Of a DNA stretch of 64,000 nucleotides, positions 8,304-16,778 are shown one piece after another. The position numbers and the translations under genes were made by a program. A model generated the notes under the pieces. That model worked only from the letters and a program-made list of their open reading frames with translations. It searched no databases and was not told where the DNA came from. Origin of the DNA: Streptomyces sp. TP-A0874. GTDB taxonomy: Bacteria > Actinomycetota > Actinomycetes > Streptomycetales > Streptomycetaceae. Numbering within the stretch: position 1 is the first letter of the stretch; each line of letters starts with the position of its first letter. The DNA is taken from contig NZ_BBZK01000010.1 in NCBI RefSeq assembly GCF_001748085.1, positions 124,001-188,000 on the forward strand, written 5' to 3'.

Positions 8304-9307
8304 TGCCGGGGCGGGGCAGGGAAGAGGCGGCCCGGCGGCAGCGTGCCGTGGCCCGGAGGGCCGGGCGGTACGCGCCGCCGCTCCCGGAGCGGGTGGAGCG
8401 GGTCGCCTCGGCCGACGGCACCCGGATCCACGTCGAGGTGTACGGCCCGGACGGGGCACCGGCCGTCGTCCTGGCCCACGGCTGGACCTGCTCGACCGCC
8501 TTCTGGGCGGCGGTGGTGCGGGAGTTGGCGGCGGAGTACCGGGTGGTCTGCTACGACCAGCGGGGGCACGGCCGCAGCCAGGCTTCCGCGACCGGCCGCT
8601 ACAGCACCCGGCTCCTCGCCGACGATCTGGAAGCGGTGCTCCGCGTGATCCTGGCCGACGGGCAACGGGCGGTCGTCGCGGGGCACTCCATGGGCGGGAT
8701 GACCCTGATGGCCGCCGCCGGTCGGCCGGTCATGGCGGAGCACGTCGCCGCGGCGGTGCTCTGCAACACGGGCAGTTCCGAACTGCTCGCCCAGTCGGTG
8801 GTGGTTCCGCTGCCCGCTGGCCGGGTCCGCACGGCGGCACATCGGGCGCTGCTCGGTTCACGTCTGCCGCTGGGGCCGGTCACCGCTCTCTCCCGAGCCC
8901 TGCTCAAGCGGGCGACGATGGGCCCGGGGGCCACCCGGGAGCAGGTGGAGACCTGCGCCCGCATCGTGCACGCCTGCCCGCGCGGCGTCCGCGCCGGCTG
9001 GGCGAGGCAGGTGCTGGCCGAACTGGACGTGGACTCTGCCGTTCCACGGCTGACGATGCCGACGGCGGTGGTCACCGGCACCGCGGACCGACTGACTCCG
9101 CCGCCGCTCTCGGATCGACTGATGGCGGCCCTGCCCGACTGCGTCGGGCTCACCACCCTGCCCGGGCTGGGCCATATGACGCCGATCGAGGCACCGGAAG
9201 TGATCGCCGGGCTCATCCGTGAGTTGGCGGCCGAACACCTCGCCGGCCCACCCGGATTGGCGGCCGAAGCCGGCGACGAGCCGACTGAACCGAAGGAGTC
9301 AGCATGA
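8303..9307 (+). CDS. alpha/beta hydrolase
   Basis: 334 residues. The oxyanion loop is VLAHGWTCST, the nucleophile elbow GHSMGG (Ser129), the acid is in VTGTADRLTP and the base is His in LPGLGHMTPIEAPE. It is an esterase or lipase that could cleave the ester made by the upstream Baeyer-Villiger enzyme. An Ala/Arg-rich N-terminal segment of about 30 residues precedes the core; no signal peptide is evident, so it is probably cytoplasmic. Start ATG 8303 shares its A with the previous stop, and its own stop overlaps the next ATG (ATGA), so the three genes are translationally coupled. Confidence 0.92.
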   Translation: MPGRGREEAARRQRAVARRAGRYAPPLPERVERVASADGTRIHVEVYGPDGAPAVVLAHGWTCSTAFWAAVVRELAAEYRVVCYDQRGHGRSQASATGRYSTRLLADDLEAVLRVILADGQRAVVAGHSMGGMTLMAAAGRPVMAEHVAAAVLCNTGSSELLAQSVVVPLPAGRVRTAAHRALLGSRLPLGPVTALSRALLKRATMGPGATREQVETCARIVHACPRGVRAGWARQVLAELDVDSAVPRLTMPTAVVTGTADRLTPPPLSDRLMAALPDCVGLTTLPGLGHMTPIEAPEVIAGLIRELAAEHLAGPPGLAAEAGDEPTEPKESA

Positions 9308-10197
9308 GGACGGGTGGAAAACTCGACGGCCGGGTGGTCGTCATCACCGGCGCGGCGCGCGGGATAGGGGCACTGCTGGCCGGCCGACTGGCCGCCGGTG
9401 GAGCGCGGATCGCCCTGCTCGGCCTGGAACCGGCGGAGCTGCGCCGGGTCTCGGAGTCGCTGCCGACCGAGTCGGCCCACTGGCAGGTCGACGTCACCGA
9501 CGAGCAGGCCCTGGCGCGGGTGGCCGCCGAGGTCGAGGAGCACTTCGGCCGGGTGGACGCCGTGGTGGCGAACGCCGGAGTGGCCGCCGGCGGGCGCTTC
9601 GTGGACTCGGCGGCCTCGGTCTGGAACCGCGTCGTCCAGGTGAACCTGCTGGGCAGCGCCAACACCGCCCGAGCCTTTCTCCCCATGCTGCTGGAGAGCC
9701 GGGGCTATCTGCTGCAGATAGCCTCGCTCGCCGCCCTCACCCCGGCGCCGCTGATGTCGGCGTACTGCGCATCGAAGTCGGGCGTCGAGACGTTCGCCCA
9801 CTGCCTGCGCGCCGAGCTGGGCCACCGCGGCGTCGGGGTCGGGGTCGCCTACCTGAGCTGGACCGACACCGACATGGTGCGGGGGGCGGACGAGGACGAG
9901 GTGATGCGGGAGCTGCGTTCCCGACTGCCGTGGCCCGCCAGCCGCACCTACCCGGCGGGGCTGGCCGTCGCCCGCATCGCGAGGGGCGTCGAACGTCGGT
10001 CGGCCCGCGTCCACATGCCGTGGTGGCTGCGCGGGGCGCAGATCGCGCGTGGCTTCTCGCCCACCGTCATGGCGCTGGTGGGGCGGTACGAGATGCCGAG
10101 GGTCGACCGGCGTTTGGCGGCGGTCGGCATGCGGACCGGGCTGATCGGCGCCGGCGGCGCGGCGGACGACCGGGCCGGGAGCGAGAAGGGCGACTGA
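9304..10197 (+). CDS. short-chain dehydrogenase/reductase (SadH-like)
   Basis: 297 residues. Cofactor motif TGAARGIG is near residue 15, the NAG motif is NAGVAAGG, and the catalytic Tyr154/Lys158 lie in YCASK. The extended C-terminus (RIARGVERRSARVHMPWWLRG) is typical of SDRs encoded beside flavin monooxygenases and resembles mycobacterial SadH. It probably oxidises an alcohol to the ketone used by the monooxygenase, or the reverse. Start ATG 9304 overlaps the hydrolase stop. It closes the three-gene catabolic operon. Confidence 0.9.
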   Translation: MRTGGKLDGRVVVITGAARGIGALLAGRLAAGGARIALLGLEPAELRRVSESLPTESAHWQVDVTDEQALARVAAEVEEHFGRVDAVVANAGVAAGGRFVDSAASVWNRVVQVNLLGSANTARAFLPMLLESRGYLLQIASLAALTPAPLMSAYCASKSGVETFAHCLRAELGHRGVGVGVAYLSWTDTDMVRGADEDEVMRELRSRLPWPASRTYPAGLAVARIARGVERRSARVHMPWWLRGAQIARGFSPTVMALVGRYEMPRVDRRLAAVGMRTGLIGAGGAADDRAGSEKGD

Positions 10198-10316
10198 CGG
10201 ACGGTGCCGTCAACCCCCGGGCGGGGGCAGAACACCTGAAATGCGGAGAACCCCGGCCCGTGGGAGCCTGCTTGGAGGAGTACTGCTTCCCGTCTCTCAC
10301 GATGGAGTCAGCACCT

Positions 10317-10493
10317 ATGGGCATCCAGGAGCAGTTCAAGCGGAAGGCGCGGCGCCTTGAGGAGAAGGCCAGGAAGCGCATGGAGGAGGACGCCGAGAAG
10401 GAGTTCGGGGGCGGGCAGGGAGCGGAGGACGGGCGGGCAGGAGAGTCCGGTCGGCGTCGGGACGAGGGCGGCAAGGGGCGTCCCGAGGGGTGA
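10317..10493 (+). CDS. small highly charged hypothetical protein
   Basis: 58 residues. It begins MGIQEQFKRKARRLEEKARK and continues with a Lys/Arg/Glu-rich helix to about residue 32, then a Gly/Arg/Glu tail with no hydrophobic core. The amphipathic charged helix resembles small Streptomyces proteins of unknown role. GGAG at 10304-10307 is 9 nt from ATG 10317; ATG 10302 in the same frame would add five residues. It is followed by two strong hairpins. No function is assigned. Confidence 0.6.
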   Translation: MGIQEQFKRKARRLEEKARKRMEEDAEKEFGGGQGAEDGRAGESGRRRDEGGKGRPEG

Positions 10494-10512
10494 CCGCGGG
10501 CGGGGAGCCGCT

Positions 10513-10584
10513 GGGCTGAGCCGATGCGGTGGCGGGGGACGTGGCCGGGAGTCCACGTCCCCCGCCACCGTGTCGGCTCAGCCC
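10513..10584. terminator. 32-bp hairpin terminator
   Basis: Arms 10513-10544 and 10553-10584 pair over 32 positions around an 8-nt loop. The only two departures are adjacent T/G and G/T positions that become G-U pairs in RNA. It lies just after the small ORF and before the convergent protease gene, so it can end transcripts from both sides. Confidence 0.8.
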
Positions 10585-10617
10585 CTTCCGCCCGGCGGCG
10601 GCCGGGCGGAAGGGGCT
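10580..10617. terminator. 17-bp perfect hairpin overlapping the first
   Basis: AGCCCCTTCCGCCCGGC (10580-10596) pairs perfectly with 10601-10617 around a GGCG loop. Its first 5 nt (10580-10584) also form the end of the preceding hairpin, so the two structures compete for those bases. It lies 15 bp from the stop of the minus-strand protease and probably serves as that gene's terminator. Confidence 0.8.
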
Positions 10618-10631
10618 GCTCCCGGGTGGTG

Positions 10632-13600
10632 TCACCCCTGCCGCCGTGGCGGTAGGGGCGGGCGGCTGCGGTCGGGCACGTCCGAGTAATCGGGCGGCCT
10701 GGCCGCCGGATGCCGCTCCAGGAGTTCGAGGGCGAGTTGCACGGCGTCGTCCATCTGCCGGTGCCGGCCCTCGGCCCAGTCCAGTGGGGTGCGGTCGATC
10801 TCCAGGTCCGGTTCCACCCCGTGGTTCTCGACGTCCCACCCGTAGTGCTCGAACCAGGCGGCGTTCATCGGCACGGTGATGACCGTGCCGTCGACCAGCC
10901 GGTGCCGACCGGTCATCCCGACCACCCCGCCCCAGGTGCGGAGGCCGACCACCGGTCCGATGCCGAGCAGCTTGAAGGCCGCCGTGATCATGTCCCCGTC
11001 GGAGGAGGTCATCTCGTCGGCCAAGGCGACGATCGGGCCGCAGGGGGCGTTGGAGGCGTAGGAGACCGGCTGGGCGTTGCGGGTCAGGTCCCAGCCCAGG
11101 ATGGTGCGGGTCAGCTTCTCGATGACCAGCTCGCTGATGTTCCCGCCGGCATTGCCCCGGACATCGACGATCAGCGCGGGACGGGACATCTCCATCCGCA
11201 GGTCCCGGTTGAACTGGGCCCATCCCGAGCCGCCCATGTCCGGGATGTGGAGGTAGCCGCACCGGCCGCCGCTGAGTTCGCGCACCACCTGCCGACGCTT
11301 GGCCACCCAGTCCTGGTAGCGCAGCGGCCGTTCGTCGATCAGCGGCACGACCGCCACCCGGCGGGAGCGCGCCGGGCCGTCGGGTGGCTCGAAGGTCAGC
11401 TCGACGGTGCTGCCGCCGGCCGCGGAGAGCAGCGCCGAGGGCCCGGCGACGGAGGGGACCGGTCTGCCGTCCACATGGGTGAGCACCGCGCCGTCCCGGA
11501 TGCCGGAACCGGCCAGCGGGGAGCGGGCGCGGGAGTCGGAGGACTCGCCGGGCAGGATCCGGCGCACCGCCCAGCGGCCGTCCTTGGCGCGGGTGAAATC
11601 GGCGCCCAGCAGACCGATCGGACGCTGGTAGTGCGGCGGCCCCTCGTTGCGGCGAGCGGGGACGACATAGGCGTGCGAGGTGCCGAGTTCGCCCATCACC
11701 TCCCGCAGCAGGTCGGCGAACTCGTCGGGGGAGGCCACCCGTTCGACCAGTGGGCGGTACTGCTCCAGTACGCCCTCCCAGTCCACGCCGCACATCCGCG
11801 GTTCCCAGAAGTAGGCGCGGACGATCCGGCCCGCCTCCGCGTACGCCTGCCGCCACTCGGCCTCCGGGTCGACCTGGTGCTGGATGCGCCGCAGGTCGAT
11901 GAAGACGGAGGTGTCCGCGTCCCCGGGTTCGGTGGCCGGGATGGCTCGCAGTTCACCGTCGTCGTTGACCACGAGCCGGGTCCCGTCGCCGCTGACCGCG
12001 AACGAGTCCAGATGGGCGAGGAGTTCGGTGCGCTTGGCCTTCGTCACGTCGAAGTGCTCCAGCGTGGGCTGCCCCGAGGTGTCCGCCGGGTTGGCGAAGG
12101 TCTCACCGAGCGCGCCGGAGATCGGCCAGCGCAACCACACCAGTCCGCCTCCGGCGACCGGCCGCAGTGAGGAGTACTTCGACGCGGCGACCGGGAAGGG
12201 GGTGACCCGGCTCGCCAGGCCCTCCTCCTCGACGAGCACCGACCGCTGTGCGACCCCGCCGCCGTCGACCGCCCCGTCCGTGGCGAAGGCCGGCCGGGTC
12301 TCGTCCGGGTCGAGGACGCCCGCCGCCGTCCGGCCCTCCGCGGACAGCGCGAAGGGGGAGGGGGTGGCCGAGGACAGGGGCACGAGGTAGGGGCGGCAGC
12401 CCAGCGGGAAGGAGAGGTCGCCGGTGTGCACGTCGTAGACCGGGTCGAAGCCGCGCCAGGAGAGGAAGGCCAGGTAGCGGCCGTCGCGGGTGAAGACCGG
12501 CTGTTCGTCCTCGAAGCGGCCGTTGGTGACGTCGATGACCGTCTGGTCCATCAGTCTGGCCAGTTTGATCTGGCGCAGTGAGCGCCCGACGCCGGGGTGC
12601 GACCAGGTGATCCAGGCCGAGTCGGGGGAGAAGGCGAGGTCGCGCACCGGGCCGTTCTCCGAGCGGATCAGCTCCAGCGTCTCGCCCTCGCCCTCCTCGG
12701 TGGCGTCCACGATCAGCAGTCGCCCGTCGTGGGTGGCGACGGCCAGCAGTTCGCCGTCGGGTGAGGACAGGAGCTGGTGCACCCGCCCCAGCCGGCCGGC
12801 GGCGATCCGCTGCGGGGCCCGGCCGCCGCTGGCCCGCGGCAGGTCGGCGATCTCGATGGCGTCCTCGCCCGGCGCGTCGGTGACGTAGGCGACCCGGCCG
12901 GTGTTGTTCAGCATCTCCGGGCGCCGGACGCGTACCCCCGGGGTGTCGGTGATGGTGCGGGCCGGGCCGTCCCGGTGGGTCAGCCAGTAGAGGCTGCCGC
13001 GTACGCACACCGCGCTGGCCCGGCCGGTGGTGTCCACGGTCAGTCCGTTGATGTGCGCGGCGGCGGGCACCTGATAGGAGCGGCGGCCGTTGCGCGGCCC
13101 CGCGGTCCGCACCTCCAGCCGCCGCGGGCGGCCGGCCGGGCCGAAGTCCTCGACCAGCCAGAGGTCGCCCGCGCACTGGTAGACCACCCGGTTGCCGTCG
13201 GTGGCGGCGTGCCGGGCGTAGAAGGCGTCGTGGTCGGTGTGCCGGCGCAGGTCGGAGCCGTCGGGCAGGCAGGAGTAGAGGTTGCCGATGCCCTCGTGGT
13301 CGGAGAGGAAGGCGATCCGGCCGTCGACGAACATCGGGCTGTCCAGGTGGCCCTTCAGCTCCGGCAGCAGTCTGGTGCCGTGCAGGAACAGCCGGCCGGT
13401 GGCCCCTCCCCGGTAGCGCTTCCAGGCGGCTGGTTCGTGCGGCGGCTTCCCCGCGAGCAGCAGGGACATGTGCCGGCCGTCGAGGTCGGCGGTCGCGATG
13501 TGGGAGACCGGCCCCCAGGGCAGTCGGCTGCCGGGGCTCCCGTCGGTGGGCACGCTGTAGGCCCAGGAGAAGTAGGAGAAGGGCTGGCCGTGGGAGGCCA

Positions 13601-13925
13601 CGGCGAGGATGTCGCCGTCGGGTGACCAGCCGCAGACCCGGGTGTCGGTGCTCCCCCAGTAGGTGAGTCGGCGGATCGGCCCGCCGTCGACCGGGGCGAG
13701 GTGGATCTCGGGGTCGAGGCTGCGCCAGGTGGTGAAGGCGATCTGCCGGCCGTCGGGGGAGAAGCGGGGGTGGCCGACCCTGGTCCGGTCGGCCGTCACC
13801 CGCCAGGCCCGCTCGGGGGAGGCGCCCGCCCCGGCCAGCGGAGCGATCCACAGATCGTCCTCGGTCACGAAGCAGAGCAGGTCACCGTGGAGGTGCGGGA
13901 ACCGGAGATACGCGCCGTCGTTCAC
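10632..13925 (-). CDS. tricorn protease homologue (S41 family)
   Basis: 1097 residues from GTG 13925. The N-terminal two thirds are beta-propeller repeats of TolB/WD type (RFSPDGRQIAF, WSPDGDILAV, FSPDSAWITWS, FTRDGRYLAFLS). A PDZ-like stretch (GAVLTHVDGRPVPS) and the S41 core follow. Catalytic Ser750-His751 lie in LGTSHAYV and the nucleophile is one of Ser974/Ser975 in TSSDGDM, with GNAGGN forming the oxyanion region. This is the arrangement of archaeal tricorn, a large cytosolic peptidase that trims proteasome-type products; Streptomyces also have a proteasome. No signal peptide is visible. The frame stays open far upstream, but the propeller starts at VNDGAYLRFPHLHG. Confidence 0.9.
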   Translation of the reverse strand: MNDGAYLRFPHLHGDLLCFVTEDDLWIAPLAGAGASPERAWRVTADRTRVGHPRFSPDGRQIAFTTWRSLDPEIHLAPVDGGPIRRLTYWGSTDTRVCGWSPDGDILAVASHGQPFSYFSWAYSVPTDGSPGSRLPWGPVSHIATADLDGRHMSLLLAGKPPHEPAAWKRYRGGATGRLFLHGTRLLPELKGHLDSPMFVDGRIAFLSDHEGIGNLYSCLPDGSDLRRHTDHDAFYARHAATDGNRVVYQCAGDLWLVEDFGPAGRPRRLEVRTAGPRNGRRSYQVPAAAHINGLTVDTTGRASAVCVRGSLYWLTHRDGPARTITDTPGVRVRRPEMLNNTGRVAYVTDAPGEDAIEIADLPRASGGRAPQRIAAGRLGRVHQLLSSPDGELLAVATHDGRLLIVDATEEGEGETLELIRSENGPVRDLAFSPDSAWITWSHPGVGRSLRQIKLARLMDQTVIDVTNGRFEDEQPVFTRDGRYLAFLSWRGFDPVYDVHTGDLSFPLGCRPYLVPLSSATPSPFALSAEGRTAAGVLDPDETRPAFATDGAVDGGGVAQRSVLVEEEGLASRVTPFPVAASKYSSLRPVAGGGLVWLRWPISGALGETFANPADTSGQPTLEHFDVTKAKRTELLAHLDSFAVSGDGTRLVVNDDGELRAIPATEPGDADTSVFIDLRRIQHQVDPEAEWRQAYAEAGRIVRAYFWEPRMCGVDWEGVLEQYRPLVERVASPDEFADLLREVMGELGTSHAYVVPARRNEGPPHYQRPIGLLGADFTRAKDGRWAVRRILPGESSDSRARSPLAGSGIRDGAVLTHVDGRPVPSVAGPSALLSAAGGSTVELTFEPPDGPARSRRVAVVPLIDERPLRYQDWVAKRRQVVRELSGGRCGYLHIPDMGGSGWAQFNRDLRMEMSRPALIVDVRGNAGGNISELVIEKLTRTILGWDLTRNAQPVSYASNAPCGPIVALADEMTSSDGDMITAAFKLLGIGPVVGLRTWGGVVGMTGRHRLVDGTVITVPMNAAWFEHYGWDVENHGVEPDLEIDRTPLDWAEGRHRQMDDAVQLALELLERHPAARPPDYSDVPDRSRPPLPPRRQG

Positions 13926-14089
13926 GCATCCATGGTTCGGCCGCGTGGGGAGCCCGGCAACTCGTGGTGGAGCCGGGAGCGAGCGGCGGAGCGGGGTGGC
14001 GGCTCGCGGAAGGGGGCCGAGCCCTGTCCTGGCGGACCCGCGGGTGAGGCCGCACAAGAAGCACGAGTGCAATGACACACGAGGCGCTC

Positions 14090-14106
14090 TTGCAACCGTG
14101 ATGCAA
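14090..14106. promoter_or_regulatory. Nur-box-like operator upstream of the metal importer
   Basis: TTGCAA-CCGTG-ATGCAA matches the TTGCAA-N5-TTGCAA type of Nur box recalled from Streptomyces coelicolor at 11 of 12 conserved positions. It lies 50 bp upstream of the cbiM ATG, where a promoter is expected. Nur is the Ni-dependent Fur-family repressor of nickel uptake. Another TGCAA occurs at 14068-14072. No cobalamin-riboswitch B12-box is recognisable between 13926 and 14156. The assignment is inference from the motif. Confidence 0.55.
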
Positions 14107-14156
14107 TTAGCTTCACCATGGGTCGACACCCAGCGACGCAGAAGCGGAGCCCCGCC

Positions 14157-14867
14157 ATGCATGTACCCGACGGATTCTTCAACGCCCCGATCTCCGTGGC
14201 CACCGGAGTCGTCGCGGCGGCGGCGGTCGTCGTCTCGCTCCGCGGGGCGCGACGCGAACTCGACGAGCGGACCGCGCCACTGGCCGGTCTGGTCGCCGCG
14301 TTCGTCTTCGCCGTGCAGATGCTGAACTTCCCGGTGGCCGGAGGGACGAGCGGCCATCTCCTCGGCGGCGCACTCGCGGCGATACTCGTCGGCCCCTACA
14401 CGGGGGTGCTCTGCGTCAGCGTGGTGCTGCTCATGCAGGGCCTGCTCTTCGCCGACGGCGGGCTCACCGCGCTCGGCGTCAACATCACCCTGATGGGCGT
14501 GGTCACGGTGGTGGTCTCCTACGGCCTCTTCCGCGGGCTGCTGCGGCTGCTGCCGGAGGGCCGCCGCTCGGTCACCTCGGCCTCCTTCGTCGCGGCGTTG
14601 ATCTCGGTGCCCGTCGCGGCCGTGGTGTTCACCGGCCTCTACGCCCTGGGCGGCACCACCGAAGTCGCACTCGGCAAGGTGTTCGGAGCCATGGTCGGGG
14701 TGCACATCCTGATCGGCATCGGTGAAGCGGTGATCACCGCGGCCACCGTGGGGGCGGTCATCGCCGTCCGGCCCGACCTGGTGCACGGTGCCCGCGGCAT
14801 GCTGCCGGCACCGCCCCTGACCACCAGCGGCACCGGCCGCACCAGCAGCGAGGAGGCGACCGCCTGA
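14157..14867 (+). CDS. cbiM: ECF-type Co/Ni transporter substrate-binding membrane subunit
   Basis: 236 residues, almost entirely hydrophobic, with about six to seven membrane segments. The mature N-terminus MHVPDGFF places His at position 2, the family's conserved N-terminal metal ligand, and GGTSGHLLGG and GPYTGVLCVSVVLLMQGLLFADGG are conserved core segments. The start is ATG 14157 rather than ATG 14118: it leaves the His2 ligand exposed and has GGAG at 14146-14149. It captures Co2+ or Ni2+. It is first in a four-gene operon with CbiN-like, CbiQ and CbiO genes. The upstream Nur-box-like site suggests nickel, in which case nikM would be the better name. Confidence 0.88.
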   Translation: MHVPDGFFNAPISVATGVVAAAAVVVSLRGARRELDERTAPLAGLVAAFVFAVQMLNFPVAGGTSGHLLGGALAAILVGPYTGVLCVSVVLLMQGLLFADGGLTALGVNITLMGVVTVVVSYGLFRGLLRLLPEGRRSVTSASFVAALISVPVAAVVFTGLYALGGTTEVALGKVFGAMVGVHILIGIGEAVITAATVGAVIAVRPDLVHGARGMLPAPPLTTSGTGRTSSEEATA

Positions 14868-15250
14868 TGTCCGCCAACGACCCCACCGCCACCACGGCGC
14901 CCCCCGCCCGAAGCGGCGGACGGCTGTGGATCGTCGGACTCCTCGCCGCGCTGTTCTTCGCCGGCGGACTCAGCTACTACGCCTCCGCGAGCCCGGACGG
15001 GCTGGAGAAGGTCGCCGCCGACCACGGCATCGACCGGATGGAGAAGGAGCACGCCGCCGAGGGCTCCCCGCTCGCCGACTACGAACTGAGCAGCGTCGGC
15101 AACAGCAGGCTCTCCGGCGGGCTGGCCGGGGTGATCGGGGTCGGCGCCACGCTGGCCGTCGGCTCCGGCCTCTTCTGGGTCGTCCGGCGGCGCCCCGCTC
15201 GTCAAGCGGAGGGCGCCCCGCTGACCGGGGGCGCCACCGGCCAGGGCTGA
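14867..15250 (+). CDS. CbiN-like PDGLE-domain membrane protein
   Basis: 127 residues with a cytoplasmic N-tail, a membrane helix (LWIVGLLAALFFAGGL), the diagnostic ASPDGLEKVA motif, an extracytoplasmic stretch, and a second helix (GVIGVGATLAVGSGLFWV). Small two-helix PDGLE proteins act with CbiM/NikM in place of CbiN and help metal loading. The start ATG shares its A with the cbiM stop (TGATG), showing translational coupling. Confidence 0.87.
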   Translation: MSANDPTATTAPPARSGGRLWIVGLLAALFFAGGLSYYASASPDGLEKVAADHGIDRMEKEHAAEGSPLADYELSSVGNSRLSGGLAGVIGVGATLAVGSGLFWVVRRRPARQAEGAPLTGGATGQG

Positions 15251-15252
15251 GC

Positions 15253-16017
15253 GTGGGTTCGGGCCATGCCCGGGCGCTCTACCTGCCCGGCACCTCGGCG
15301 GTGCACCGCCTCCCCGCGCACTGCAAGATCGTGGCCGGCCTCTGCTTCGTGCTGCTCGTCGTCTCCACGCCGCGCGAGGCGGTCTGGGCCTTCGGCGTCT
15401 ACGCGCTCCTGCTGGCCGGGGTCGCCGCGGTCAGCCGGGTGCCGGCGGGCTTGCTGCTGCGCCGGCTGCTGATCGAGGTGCCGTTCGTGCTCTTCGCGGT
15501 CCTGCTGCCCTTCGTCGCCGAGGGGGAGCGCACCGAGGTGCTGGGGGTGGGGCTGTCCGTCCCCGGACTCTGGGGGGCCTGGAACATCCTGGCCAAGGGG
15601 ACGCTCGGGGTCGCCGTCTCCGTGCTGCTCGCCTCGACCACCGAACTCCGCTCGCTCCTGCTCGGCCTGCAACGCCTGCGGATGCCACCGCTGCTGGTGC
15701 AGATCGCCTCCTTCATGATCCGGTACGGGGATGTGATCGTGGACGAGATGCGCCGGATGCGCATCGCCCGCGCCTCGCGTGGCTTCACCGCCCGCGGCAT
15801 CCGGCACTGGGGTGTGCTGGCCAAGTCGGCCGGCGCCCTGTTCATCCGCTGCTACGAGCGGGGCGAGCGAGTCCACCTCGCGATGGCCAGCCGCGGCTAC
15901 CGCGGCACCATGCCGCTGATCGACGAAGTGGGCGCCGGCACCGCGCAATGGACCCGCGCTGCCCTGCTCCCGACCGCCGCGGCGGGGGTCTGCCTGATGG
16001 GATGGCTCACACTGTGA
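15253..16017 (+). CDS. cbiQ: ECF transporter transmembrane (T) subunit
   Basis: 254 residues from GTG 15253, two nt after the previous stop. There are several membrane helices, and the T-component coupling helix signatures appear near the C-terminus (RASRGF at MRRMRIARASRGFTARG and MASRGYRG). These Ala-Arg-Ser motifs contact the ATPase subunit. It scaffolds the CbiM/CbiN module on the CbiO ATPase. The start reads MGSGHARALYLPGTSAVHRL, which leads directly into the conserved H-x-LPAHCK segment. Its 3-prime end overlaps the cbiO start. Confidence 0.9.
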   Translation: MGSGHARALYLPGTSAVHRLPAHCKIVAGLCFVLLVVSTPREAVWAFGVYALLLAGVAAVSRVPAGLLLRRLLIEVPFVLFAVLLPFVAEGERTEVLGVGLSVPGLWGAWNILAKGTLGVAVSVLLASTTELRSLLLGLQRLRMPPLLVQIASFMIRYGDVIVDEMRRMRIARASRGFTARGIRHWGVLAKSAGALFIRCYERGERVHLAMASRGYRGTMPLIDEVGAGTAQWTRAALLPTAAAGVCLMGWLTL

Positions 16018-16778
16018 CCGAAACCGACACCCCAGCACTGGAGATCGAGGGTCTCGCCTACGCCTACCCGGACGGGCGGCAGGCCCTCTTCGGGGTCGAC
16101 CTCACCCTCCGCAGGGGCGAGCGGGTCGCGCTGCTCGGCCCCAACGGAGCCGGCAAGACCACCCTTGTCCTCCACCTCAACGGGATCCTCCGGGCCGGGG
16201 CGGGCGCCGTACGGATCGGCGGGCTCCCGGTCACCGAAGAGCACCTCGCCGAGGTGCGGCGGCGCGTCGGCATCGTCTTCCAGGACCCGGACGACCAACT
16301 GTTCATGCCGACCGTCCGGGAGGACGTCGCCTTCGGCCCGGCCACGGCCGGGATGCGCGGCGTGGAACTGGAGGCCCGCGTCACCCGGGCGCTGGAGCAG
16401 GTAGGCCTGGCGGACCTCGCCGACCGTCCGCCGCACCACCTCTCCTTCGGCCAGCGCCGCCGGGTGGCCGTGGCGACCGTACTCGCCATGGAGCCGGAGG
16501 TCCTCGTCCTCGACGAGCCGTCCTCCAACCTCGACCCGGCCTCGCGGCGGGAACTCGCCGACGTGCTCCGGAGCCTGGACATCACCGTCCTGATGGTCAC
16601 CCACGACCTGCCCTACGCCTTGGAGTTGTGCCCCCGCTCGGTGGTGCTCAGCGCCGGTGTGATCGCGGCGGACGGAGGCACCCAGGAGCTGATGTGCGAC
16701 CCGGAACTGATGCGCTCCCACCGGTTGGAGCTCCCCTTCGGCTTCGACCCGGGCTCCGTCACCGTCCCGGTCCACTGA
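16002..16778 (+). CDS. cbiO: ECF transporter ATPase subunit
   Basis: About 258 residues. Walker A is LLGPNGAGKTT, the Q-loop is FQDPDDQLF, the ABC signature is LSFGQRRRVAVATVLA, Walker B is VLVLDEPSSNLD and the H-loop is VTHDLPYA. The FQDPDDQLF block is typical of ECF ATPases for metals and vitamins. ATG 16002 overlaps cbiQ by 16 nt; GTG 16014 (GTGA overlap) is an equally plausible start four codons later. It powers metal import through CbiQ and ends the operon. Confidence 0.92.
   Translation: MAHTVTETDTPALEIEGLAYAYPDGRQALFGVDLTLRRGERVALLGPNGAGKTTLVLHLNGILRAGAGAVRIGGLPVTEEHLAEVRRRVGIVFQDPDDQLFMPTVREDVAFGPATAGMRGVELEARVTRALEQVGLADLADRPPHHLSFGQRRRVAVATVLAMEPEVLVLDEPSSNLDPASRRELADVLRSLDITVLMVTHDLPYALELCPRSVVLSAGVIAADGGTQELMCDPELMRSHRLELPFGFDPGSVTVPVH

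Noticed and set aside
10710..12170. 486-codon plus-strand frame opposite the tricorn gene
   Set aside because: Low-complexity antisense translation. The minus strand carries catalytic motifs.
13926..14156. Cobalamin riboswitch upstream of cbiM
   Set aside because: No B12-box consensus was found. The Nur-box-like site explains control better.
14118..14156. Upstream ATG for cbiM at 14118
   Set aside because: It would bury the conserved Met-His metal-binding N-terminus. ATG 14157 has GGAG at proper spacing.
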